From contig NZ_JAVHJU010000057.1 in the NCBI RefSeq assembly GCF_031082405.1, positions 186,001 to 250,000 on the forward strand: a stretch of DNA of 64,000 nucleotides. Reading direction: 5' to 3'. Shown in pieces: positions 8,454 through 15,047 of this stretch (its first letter is position 1; each line of letters begins with the position of its first letter). Source of the DNA: Amycolatopsis sp. A133 (GTDB taxonomy: Bacteria; Actinomycetota; Actinomycetes; Mycobacteriales; Pseudonocardiaceae). The notes under the pieces were generated by a model. The model had not been told where the DNA came from, ran no database searches, and worked only from the letters and a program-made list of their open reading frames with translations. Both the position numbers and the translations under genes were made by a program.

Positions 8454-8873
8454 CTAGCCGGCCGTCGGCACGCCGTCCGCGGCCGGGGCCGGGGCCAGGG
8501 TCGGGCGGAGCGCGGCGACGACGGCCGTGGCGACGACGAGGTGCATGAGCATCAGCCCGAAGACGTTGGCCGCGGTGGCGCCCGCGTTGAACAGCAGCAG
8601 GTCCGGGACCCAGGTCAAGACGAGGGCAGCGGGGACGGCCACGCGCAGCGCCTTCGGGGCGCGGCGGGCGATCACGAACCAGCCGACGGTGCCCAGCAGC
8701 AGCCCGGCGGCGGTGGCGGGCAGGTAGGAGGCGGGGGACAGGCCCATGCCGATCCCGCCGTCGTCGAGCGCGAGCGCGCCGAGCGCGATGGCGGTGTTCG
8801 CCGCGGCGGCCGCCAGCAGGGCGAAGCCGAGCCGGAGGACGGTGGCCGTGGCCGGCTTGGGGATGGTGGTCAT
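8454..8873 (-). CDS. DUF6069-like small membrane protein
   Basis: A 139-residue protein with four hydrophobic segments (about residues 14-34, 47-68, 77-98 and 101-122). The pattern matches the DUF6069 family of four-helix actinobacterial membrane proteins. The function of that family is unknown. The gene is divergent from a MarR regulator and the shared spacer carries long direct repeats, so it is the most likely target of that regulator. Confidence 0.75.
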   Translation of the reverse strand: MTTIPKPATATVLRLGFALLAAAAANTAIALGALALDDGGIGMGLSPASYLPATAAGLLLGTVGWFVIARRAPKALRVAVPAALVLTWVPDLLLFNAGATAANVFGLMLMHLVVATAVVAALRPTLAPAPAADGVPTAG

Positions 8874-8882
8874 CGCTGCTCC

Positions 8883-8929
8883 TTGGGTTGCGTGTTAAAC
8901 CCAAACGGTAGGTTGGGTTGCGTGTTAAA
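8883..8929. promoter_or_regulatory. 17-bp direct repeats between DUF6069-like and MarR genes (probable operator)
   Basis: TTGGGTTGCGTGTTAAA occurs perfectly at 8883-8899 and 8913-8929, 30 bp apart start to start (about three helical turns). Within it AACCCAA (8898-8904) and TTGGGTT (8913-8919) also form an inverted pair. The position between divergent genes suggests a MarR binding site controlling both directions. Confidence 0.6.
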
Positions 8930-8938
8930 GTCAAGGGC

Positions 8939-9427
8939 GTGAGCGAAGAGGAGCCGGTCCGCTGGCTCGGCGAAGACGAGCGGCGTGCGTGGATCAACCT
9001 CGCGAAGGTCCTGCTCACGCTGCCGGGCGCGCTGGAGAGCCAGCTGCTGCGCGACGCCGACCTGACGCTGCTGGGCTACATGATCCTGGCCCGGCTCTCG
9101 GTGGTGCCGGGGGAAAGCCTGCGGATGAGCGAGATCGCGGAGATGGCCAACGGATCACTGCCGCGGATTTCGCACGCGGTGGCGCGCCTGGAAAACCGCG
9201 GCTGGGTGCGGCGCGAGGTCTGCACCGGCCAGGGCCGCCGCTTCACGACGGCGACGCTGACCGACGCCGGCCGGGCACACCTCGCGGCCTCGGCGCCCGG
9301 GCACGTGGCCACCGTCCGCCGTCTGGTGATGGATCCGCTGGGGGAGGACTTCGTGCGGGTCGGCGACGCTGTGGAGCGGATCGTCGAGCACCTCGGGCTG
9401 CCCACGGAGCTCCTCGACGCCGAGTAA
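8939..9427 (+). CDS. MarR family transcriptional regulator
   Basis: A 162-residue winged-helix regulator of typical MarR size. The DNA-binding core is LRMSEIAEMANGSLPRISHAVARLENRGWV followed by a wing (GQGRRFTTATLTDAG), with helical dimerisation ends on both sides. GTG 8939 is preferred to upstream in-frame starts because those lie within the 17-bp repeat operator. The family usually represses and is released by phenolic or other small ligands. Its divergent DUF6069-like neighbour is the obvious target. Confidence 0.9.
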   Translation: MSEEEPVRWLGEDERRAWINLAKVLLTLPGALESQLLRDADLTLLGYMILARLSVVPGESLRMSEIAEMANGSLPRISHAVARLENRGWVRREVCTGQGRRFTTATLTDAGRAHLAASAPGHVATVRRLVMDPLGEDFVRVGDAVERIVEHLGLPTELLDAE

Positions 9428-9456
9428 GCGCGGCTCAGCCTGGGCAAAGCCGTCTT

Positions 9457-9481
9457 CATCGTCTATCGTCGATGGACGATG
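9457..9481. promoter_or_regulatory. ArsR-type dyad operator overlapping a rejected start codon
   Basis: The 25-bp imperfect dyad begins CATCGTC and ends GGACGATG (9457-9481). It sits directly before the first arsR. The ATG at 9479 lies inside it and has no ribosome-binding site, whereas AAAGGGG at 9482-9488 serves the GTG at 9494. The dyad is therefore more likely an operator than the coding start. Confidence 0.5.
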
Positions 9482-9493
9482 AAAGGGGCTGCC

Positions 9494-9826
9494 GTGCTGG
9501 ATCGGAGTACCGCCGAGACCTACGCCGGGTGGTTTCGCGCCCTGGCCGATCCGACGCGGGTGCAGATCCTCAACCTGCTCGCCGAGACCGGCGGCCCGAT
9601 GACGGTGGGGGAAGTCGTGGAACGGGTCAGCGTCGGCCAGTCCACCGTCTCCGCGCACCTCAAAGTCCTCGCCGACACCGGGTTCGTGCTCGGGGAGCCG
9701 CGGGGGACCGCCCGGCTCTACCGGGTCAACGAACAGTGCGTGTCCTGCTTCCCGAGCGCCGCGGACGTCGTCATGGGCCGCGGGGTCCGGTCGTTCGCCC
9801 AAGCCGCCTCCCGGGAGGCGCGATGA
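9494..9826 (+). CDS. arsR: ArsR family metalloregulator
   Basis: A 110-residue (or 115 if begun at ATG 9479) winged-helix repressor. It contains the ArsR core WFRALADPTRVQILNLLAE and recognition helix VGQSTVSAHLKVLADTGFV, then a wing and NEQCVSCFPSA. The Cys-x2-Cys pair near the C-terminus is a plausible arsenic site, replacing the usual CVC in the DNA-binding helix. GTG 9494 is chosen for its strong AAAGGGG site. The stop overlaps the start of the arsM-arsN fusion (ATGA), so it should repress that gene and itself. Confidence 0.9.
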   Translation: MLDRSTAETYAGWFRALADPTRVQILNLLAETGGPMTVGEVVERVSVGQSTVSAHLKVLADTGFVLGEPRGTARLYRVNEQCVSCFPSAADVVMGRGVRSFAQAASREAR

Positions 9827-11034
9827 ACCCCGACCGGGACGCCGTCCGTGACCGGTACGCCGCCGCGGCCCGGCAAGCCCTCGCCGGCGACGGAACCGGG
9901 ATGCTCACCGGCGCCGGGGACGCCGACCGGCTCGGTGCCGTCCACTACGCCGGCGCGGAGGTCCCGGCCGAGGTGACCGCGACCAGCCTCGGCTGCGGCA
10001 ACCCCCTGGCCGTCGCCGAGCTGAAGCCCGGCGAGACCGTGCTCGACCTCGGCTCCGGCGGCGGGCTGGACGTCCTGCTCTCCGCCCGCCGCGTCGGGCC
10101 GGGCGGCCGGGCGATCGGCCTGGACATGACCGACGAGATGCTCACCCTGGCCCGGCGGCACGCCGAGCAGGCCGGCGTCCCGAACGCCGAATTCGTCAAG
10201 GGCACGATCGAGCGGATCCCGTTGCCGGACGCCTCGGTCGACGTCGTCATCTCCAACTGCGTCATCGCGCTGTCGGCCGACAAGCCGGCGGTGTTCGGCG
10301 AGATCGCCCGCGTGCTGCGGCCCGGCGGCCGCCTCGGGATCACCGACATCCTGGCCGACGCCACGCTGACCGACGCCGAGCGCGCGACGAGGGCGGGCGC
10401 CGTCGAATGCGTCGGCGGCGCGCTCACCGCCGAGCGGTACCGAAAGCTCCTGCGAGACGCGGGGCTCGCCGGCATCGACGTCCGCGTCACCCACGAGGTC
10501 GGGGACCGTCTCCAGTCTGCGATCATCCGCGCCGCCAAGCCGGTCGAGGTGGTGGCGATGACGGCCGGGCACGCGGACCGGGTGCTGGGCATCCACCAAG
10601 CCGGCCTCGACACCGGGCACGCGAGCTTCGAGACCGCCGCGCCCGGCTGGCCGGCCTGGGACGCCGCCCACCTGCCGGAGCACCGGCTGGTCGCCCTCGG
10701 CCGGGACGGGCGGGTCATCGGCTGGGCGGCGGTCTCCGCCCTGTCCTCGCGCTGCGTCTACGACGGGGTCGTCGAGCACAGCGTCTACGTCGATCCCGAG
10801 GCGCGGGGCCGCGGAGTCGGGCAAGCCCTGCTGGCGGCCCTGATCACCTCGACCGAAACCGCGGGGATCTGGACGATCCAGAGCGGCGTGTTCCCCGAGA
10901 ACACCGCCAGCCGGGAACTGCACCGCCGAGCCGGGTTCCGGGAGGTGGGCATCCGCGAACGCGTCGGCCGGCACCGCGGCGTCTGGCGCGACGTCGTCAT
11001 GGTCGAACGCCGCAGCACGCGCGTCGGCACCTAA
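9823..11034 (+). CDS. arsM: arsenite methyltransferase (ArsM) fused to an ArsN-like GNAT acetyltransferase
   Basis: A 403-residue two-domain protein. Residues 1 to about 240 are an ArsM-type SAM methyltransferase with motif I VLDLGSGGGLD. The three arsenic-binding cysteines of the family appear at about Cys58 (SLGCGNP), Cys146 (SNCVIAL) and Cys196 (ECVGGAL). Residues 241 to about 403 form a GNAT domain with GHASFET and the acetyl-CoA loop ARGRGVGQALL, closest to the phosphinothricin acetyltransferase/ArsN1 group. Known ArsM methylates As(III), and ArsN1 acetylates the amino-acid arsenical arsinothricin. The fusion suggests handling of organoarsenicals. It is coupled to the upstream arsR and followed by a strong hairpin at 11043-11077. 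Confidence 0.88.
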   Translation: MNPDRDAVRDRYAAAARQALAGDGTGMLTGAGDADRLGAVHYAGAEVPAEVTATSLGCGNPLAVAELKPGETVLDLGSGGGLDVLLSARRVGPGGRAIGLDMTDEMLTLARRHAEQAGVPNAEFVKGTIERIPLPDASVDVVISNCVIALSADKPAVFGEIARVLRPGGRLGITDILADATLTDAERATRAGAVECVGGALTAERYRKLLRDAGLAGIDVRVTHEVGDRLQSAIIRAAKPVEVVAMTAGHADRVLGIHQAGLDTGHASFETAAPGWPAWDAAHLPEHRLVALGRDGRVIGWAAVSALSSRCVYDGVVEHSVYVDPEARGRGVGQALLAALITSTETAGIWTIQSGVFPENTASRELHRRAGFREVGIRERVGRHRGVWRDVVMVERRSTRVGT

Positions 11035-11042
11035 ACGGCGGG

Positions 11043-11077
11043 GGAGCCGGTGCGCCCCTCGATTGCGCACCGGCTCC
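11043..11077. terminator. bidirectional hairpin between convergent arsM-arsN and arsI-like genes
   Basis: A perfect 13-bp stem, GGAGCCGGTGCGC (11043-11055) with its complement at 11065-11077, closes a 9-base loop. It lies between two convergent stops (11034 and 11083). No T-tract is present, as is common in high-GC actinobacteria. Confidence 0.7.
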
Positions 11078-11082
11078 GGCCC

Positions 11083-11553
11083 TCAGCCGCAGCAGCCCGC
11101 GGGCTTGGCCGCCGCGCCGGTTTCCGCGTCCGGGGTGCAGCACGTCGCCGGGGTGGCCAGTGCGGCGCTGTCGCTCCCGTACGTCGCCGAGTCGCCCTTC
11201 ACCGTGTAGACCTCCCACGGCTCCTTGCCCGGCCCGTGGACCCAGACCTTGTCCTGCACCGCGTAGCAGCACGTGGTGTCGTCCTCGGTGAGCGTCTCGA
11301 GGCCTTCGCCGGTCAGCCGCTTCGTCGCCGCGTCGACCTGGTCCGTGGACTCGACTTCCACGCCCAGGTGGTCCAGCGCCGTCTCCTGGCCGGGTTCGCC
11401 CTCCAGCAGCACCAGCTTCAGCGCCGGCTCCTCGACCGCGAAGTTCGCGTAGCCGGGCCGGAGCTTGGCCGGCTCGGTGCCGAACAGCTTCGAGTAGAAG
11501 TCGATCGAGCCCGCCAGGTCGCCGACCCGCAGTGCCAGTTGCACCCTGGACAT
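11083..11553 (-). CDS. ArsI/CadI-like glyoxalase-fold dioxygenase
   Basis: A 156-residue vicinal-oxygen-chelate protein starting MSRVQLALRVGDLAGSIDFYSKLFG, with ALDHLGVEVES in the middle and DKVWVHGPGKEPWEVYTVKGD near the end. His and Glu metal ligands of the fold are visible in DHLGVEV and PWEVYTV. DDTTCCYAVQDK provides the Cys-Cys pair and the tail adds TCCT and GCCG. These features match the ArsI/CadI group. ArsI breaks the carbon-arsenic bond of methylarsenite, while CadI is a cadmium-induced homologue. The neighbouring methyltransferase and acr3/arsC genes favour an arsenical role. It is divergent from the second arsR. Confidence 0.88.
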   Translation of the reverse strand: MSRVQLALRVGDLAGSIDFYSKLFGTEPAKLRPGYANFAVEEPALKLVLLEGEPGQETALDHLGVEVESTDQVDAATKRLTGEGLETLTEDDTTCCYAVQDKVWVHGPGKEPWEVYTVKGDSATYGSDSAALATPATCCTPDAETGAAAKPAGCCG

Positions 11554-11637
11554 CGTCGCTGCCTCCTTGGATAGATGTTTGTCTAAGCAGAGTGCACTCA
11601 GCTTGCCCGCTATCTGGAAGTCTGTCAATATAGAGAA
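11554..11637. promoter_or_regulatory. divergent ars promoter/operator region
   Basis: The spacer between the arsI-like and second arsR starts is locally AT-richer. It contains ATAGATGTTTGTCTAAG-type and GTCAATATAGAG elements resembling ArsR/SmtB half-sites and a -10 box. It probably serves both directions under ArsR control. Confidence 0.45.
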
Positions 11638-12000
11638 ATGTCGAAGCAACTGCCGCTGGTCGCGATGGACGCCTGCTGTGCGCCGCTGGCGAGGGAGCCG
11701 CTGAGCCAGGAGCAGGCGGTCCAGCTCTCGCAGCTGTTCAAGGCGATGGCCGACCCGGTGCGGCTGCGGCTGCTGTCGCTGATCGCCTCCCACGCCGGCG
11801 GCGAGGCGTGCGTGTGCGACCTGACCGACGCCTTCGACCTGACCGGGCCGACCATCTCCCACCACCTGAAGGTGCTGCGCGAGTCGGGGCTGATCACGGG
11901 GGACCGCCGCGGCACCTGGATCTACTACCGCGTGCACCCCGAGGTGCTGGCGCGGCTGTCGGCGGTGCTGACCACCACGGGCGAACCGGTCACGGCGTGA
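11638..12000 (+). CDS. arsR: ArsR/SmtB family arsenic-responsive repressor
   Basis: A 120-residue repressor with LFKAMADPVRLRLLSLIAS, then CVCDLTD, the classical arsenite-binding CxC of ArsR at the start of the DNA-binding helix. The recognition helix is TGPTISHHLKVLRESGLI. An additional DACC pair at residues 11-14 may supply a third thiolate or another site. Its stop overlaps the acr3 start (GTGA). It most likely represses acr3, arsC and the divergent arsI-like gene. Confidence 0.95.
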   Translation: MSKQLPLVAMDACCAPLAREPLSQEQAVQLSQLFKAMADPVRLRLLSLIASHAGGEACVCDLTDAFDLTGPTISHHLKVLRESGLITGDRRGTWIYYRVHPEVLARLSAVLTTTGEPVTA

Positions 12001-13082
12001 CCGCGGCCGGCACGCGGACGCCGGCGCCGCGGCTGTCCACCTTGGACAAGCTGCTGCCGGTGTGGATCGCCGCCGCGATGGTCGCCGGGCTGCTGGCCGG
12101 CCGTGGGGTGCCCGGCCTGAACACGGCGTTGTCCGCGGTGCAGGTGGACGGGATCTCGCTGCCGATCGCCTTCGGCCTGCTGGTGATGATGTACCCGGTG
12201 CTGGCCAAGGTCCGCTACGACCGGCTCGGCGCCGTCACCCGCGACCGACGGCTGCTCTGGCCCTCGCTGGTGCTGAACTGGCTGGCCGGTCCGGCGCTGA
12301 TGTTCGTGCTGGCCTGGCTGCTGCTGCCCGACCTGCCGGAGTACCGGACCGGGCTGATCATCGTCGGCCTCGCCCGCTGCATCGCCATGGTCGTCATCTG
12401 GAACGACCTCGCCTGCGGCGACCGCGAAGCCGCCGCCGTGCTGGTCGCGCTGAACTCGGTGTTCCAGGTCGTCGCGTTCGGCCTGCTCGGCTGGTTCTAC
12501 CTCGCCGTCCTGCCGGGCTGGCTCGGTCTCCCGCAAGCCGGCCTCGCGGTGTCCGGGTGGCAGATCGCCAAGAGCGTGCTCATCTTCCTCGGCATCCCCC
12601 TGGCCGCCGGCTACCTGACCCGCCGCTTCGGCGAACGCGCCAAGGGCCGTGCCTGGTACGAGGAGAACTTCCTGCCGAAGGCCGGACCCGTCGCGCTGTA
12701 CGGGCTGCTGTTCACCATCGTCGTCCTCTTCGCCCTGCAGGGCGACCAGATCACCGGCCGGCCACTGGACGTCGCCCGCATCGCGGTGCCCCTGCTCGTC
12801 TACTTCGGACTGATGTGGGCCGGCTCCTACGCTCTGGGAAAAGCCGTGGGACTGAGCTACGAGCGGACCACCACACTCGCGTTCACCGCCGCGGGCAACA
12901 ACTTCGAACTCGCCATCGCCGTCGCGATCGCCACTTTCGGCGCCACCAGCGGCCAAGCCCTCGCGGGGGTGGTCGGGCCGCTGATCGAAGTGCCCGTGCT
13001 CGTCGGTCTCGTCTACGTCTCCCTCGCCCTGCGCCGCCGCTTCCCCATCGACCGTGAGGATCCCCGTGTCCGGCAAGCCTGA
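11997..13082 (+). CDS. acr3: ACR3 family arsenite efflux permease
   Basis: A 361-residue, about ten-helix carrier. ACR3 signatures are present: GLARCIAMVVIWNDLACGD, with the conserved Cys in helix 4, and TTLAFTAAGNNFELAIAVAIATFG near the end. It exports As(III) using the proton gradient. The GTG start overlaps the stop of arsR (GTGA), and the 3' end runs 17 bp into arsC. The operon order arsR-acr3-arsC is standard, so function is secure. Confidence 0.96.
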   Translation: MTAAGTRTPAPRLSTLDKLLPVWIAAAMVAGLLAGRGVPGLNTALSAVQVDGISLPIAFGLLVMMYPVLAKVRYDRLGAVTRDRRLLWPSLVLNWLAGPALMFVLAWLLLPDLPEYRTGLIIVGLARCIAMVVIWNDLACGDREAAAVLVALNSVFQVVAFGLLGWFYLAVLPGWLGLPQAGLAVSGWQIAKSVLIFLGIPLAAGYLTRRFGERAKGRAWYEENFLPKAGPVALYGLLFTIVVLFALQGDQITGRPLDVARIAVPLLVYFGLMWAGSYALGKAVGLSYERTTTLAFTAAGNNFELAIAVAIATFGATSGQALAGVVGPLIEVPVLVGLVYVSLALRRRFPIDREDPRVRQA

Positions 13083-13485
13083 AGTCCTGTTCGTCTGCGT
13101 CCACAACGCCGGCCGCTCCCAGATGGCCGCCGCGCTGCTCGCCCACCACGCGGGCGGCGCCGTCGAGGTCCGCTCGGCCGGCTCGGCTCCCGCCGGCAGC
13201 ATCAACCCCGCCGTGCGGGAAGCGATGGCCGAGCTCGGGCTCGACCTGGCCGGCGCGGTCCCGAAGAAGCTGACGACCGGCGCCGTCGAAGCCGCCGACG
13301 TCGTGATCACCATGGGCTGCGGTGACGCCTGCCCCGTCTTCCCCGGCAAGCGGTACCTGGACTGGCAGCTCGAAGACCCCGCGGGCCAGGGCATCGAGGC
13401 CGTCCGGCCGATCCGCGACGAGATCGACCGCCGGGTGCGGGAACTGCTCAGCGAGCTCCTGCCCGCGGAGGCTCCCCGCCGGTGA
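13066..13485 (+). CDS. arsC: arsenate reductase, low-molecular-weight phosphatase type
   Basis: A 139-residue enzyme with the P-loop CVHNAGRSQ near residue 11 (C-x5-R). A downstream MGCGDACPVFPG stretch provides redox cysteines. It reduces As(V) to As(III) for export by ACR3, probably using thioredoxin or the mycothiol/mycoredoxin system usual in actinobacteria. GTG 13066 is chosen because GAGGAT precedes it by a few bases; GTG 13054 would add four residues. The last 38 bp overlap the end of the convergent monooxygenase gene. Confidence 0.93.
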   Translation: MSGKPEVLFVCVHNAGRSQMAAALLAHHAGGAVEVRSAGSAPAGSINPAVREAMAELGLDLAGAVPKKLTTGAVEAADVVITMGCGDACPVFPGKRYLDWQLEDPAGQGIEAVRPIRDEIDRRVRELLSELLPAEAPRR

Positions 13486-14974
13486 ACCACCGGGTGACGG
13501 CGTCGCCGAACGAACCGCGGTCCGGGACGCGGTCGCCCGCCCAGACGACGATGCCGTCCGGGCGGACCAGCACCGCGCCGAAGCCGAGGTCGTCGACGGC
13601 CGGGCCGGCCGCGTACCGGATCCGGTCGCCGTGGTGCCGCACCGCGTCGCGCAGGCGCCCGTCGGCGCTGAAGTCGAGGGCGACCCCGCGGCCGTCCTGC
13701 AGCAGGTCGCCGAGGCGGATTCCGTCCACCAGGCGGAAATCCGGCGCGTTGTGGCCGACCAGCGGGTGCTCGCTGCCGAGTTCGTAGCGCAGCGACGTAC
13801 CCGAGGTGCGCTTGAAGGCGTACGTGGTGCCGTCGCGGGTCGCAAGCAGATCGCGCACCACGGCCTGGATCGCGCGGGAGTGCGGGTCCGGCCGCATGAC
13901 CGCCACCTGGGCGCGCGACCAGTCGAGCACCTTCGCGCCGACCGGGTGGCGTTCGCTGGTGTAGGTGTCGAGCAGGCCCTCCGGGGCGTCCCCGCGGATC
14001 GTCGCCGCGAGCTTCCAGCCGAGGTTCACCGCGTCGCCGATGCCGAGGTTGAGCCCCTGCCCGCCCAGCGGCGAGTGGATGTGCGCGGCGTCCCCGGCGA
14101 GCAGGGTGCGGCCCCGCCGGTAGGTGCTCGTCTGCATCGCCCGGTCGGTGAAGCTGGACGCGAAGTGCAAGCCGGTCAGCGTCACGTCGGTGCCGGAAAC
14201 GCGGCGCAGCACCGCTTCCAGGTGCTCGCGGGTGGGCGGCCGGGACCGGTCGTACGCGCCGCCGTCGAAGTCCAGCACGCCGAGGTGGCCGGGGCCGGAC
14301 ATCGTGAGGTACATGCCCGCCGGGGTCAGGGTGAAGCCCGGACTCAGCTGCCCGGGATCGGCGAGCGTGGCCAGCGCGAGGTAGCCGGTCAGCTGCGGTT
14401 CGGTGCCGAGGAAGTCGAAGCCCGCGAGCCGGCGCACCGCACTGCGCCCGCCGTCGCAGCCGACGAGCCAGCGGGCCCGGTACTCGCGCTCGCCGGCCCG
14501 GACGGCGACGGTGTTGCCGGTCTGGGTGACGGCCGTGACCGCGGCGCCGCGCCGGATCTCCACGCCGAGCTTGCCCGCCCGCTCGGCCAGCACCTCCTCG
14601 ACCGCGTCGAGGCTGGTCATGATGCCGTCCATGGCGGGGCCGGGCAGCCGGTAGGGCAGGCGGGCGAGGTCGACGTCGGCCGGGTCGAGGGGTGTCCCGG
14701 CGAAATGGCCGGCCGACCGCGGGGGCGCCGGCTCGTCCGCGCCGGGCCGCTCGTCCACGCCCGACGCCGTCAGCAGCGGTTCCAGCATTCCGCGCCGGGA
14801 GAAGGCCTCGACCGACCCGGCCGAGAGGCCCCGCATGCCGAGCGGGAAGCTCCGCCACGGAGAACGCGGCTCCGGCTCCCGTTCGAGCACCAGCACCGAG
14901 CAGCCCGCGAGGCCGAGTTCGCAGGCGAGGAACAGCCCGACCGGGCCTGCCCCCACGATCACCACGTCATGCAC
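13448..14974 (-). CDS. FAD-dependent aromatic monooxygenase
   Basis: A 508-residue flavoprotein of the PHBH/PgaE type. The Rossmann motif is VVIVGAGPVGLFLACELG with Glu at the end of strand 2 (VLERE). A DG motif is seen in LVGCDGGRSAVRR and the GD motif in LLAGDAAHIHSPLGGQGLNLG. The C-terminal 120 residues form the thioredoxin-like tail common in polyketide hydroxylases and in antibiotic-inactivating enzymes such as Rox. It would hydroxylate an aromatic substrate using NAD(P)H and O2. It lies 73 bp downstream of the large SARP regulator on the same strand, so it is likely co-transcribed or controlled by it. The substrate is unknown. Confidence 0.92.
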   Translation of the reverse strand: MHDVVIVGAGPVGLFLACELGLAGCSVLVLEREPEPRSPWRSFPLGMRGLSAGSVEAFSRRGMLEPLLTASGVDERPGADEPAPPRSAGHFAGTPLDPADVDLARLPYRLPGPAMDGIMTSLDAVEEVLAERAGKLGVEIRRGAAVTAVTQTGNTVAVRAGEREYRARWLVGCDGGRSAVRRLAGFDFLGTEPQLTGYLALATLADPGQLSPGFTLTPAGMYLTMSGPGHLGVLDFDGGAYDRSRPPTREHLEAVLRRVSGTDVTLTGLHFASSFTDRAMQTSTYRRGRTLLAGDAAHIHSPLGGQGLNLGIGDAVNLGWKLAATIRGDAPEGLLDTYTSERHPVGAKVLDWSRAQVAVMRPDPHSRAIQAVVRDLLATRDGTTYAFKRTSGTSLRYELGSEHPLVGHNAPDFRLVDGIRLGDLLQDGRGVALDFSADGRLRDAVRHHGDRIRYAAGPAVDDLGFGAVLVRPDGIVVWAGDRVPDRGSFGDAVTRWFTGGEPPRAGAR

Positions 14975-15047
14975 GACGATTTCCCTTCTCGAGGTGAACC
15001 CCGAGACTGGCCGCCGTCACTCACACGCGACGCACACGGCGCTCACA

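Noticed and set aside
9479..9493. ATG 9479 as the start of the first arsR
   Set aside because: It lies inside the probable operator dyad and has no ribosome-binding site; GTG 9494 has AAAGGGG at the right distance.
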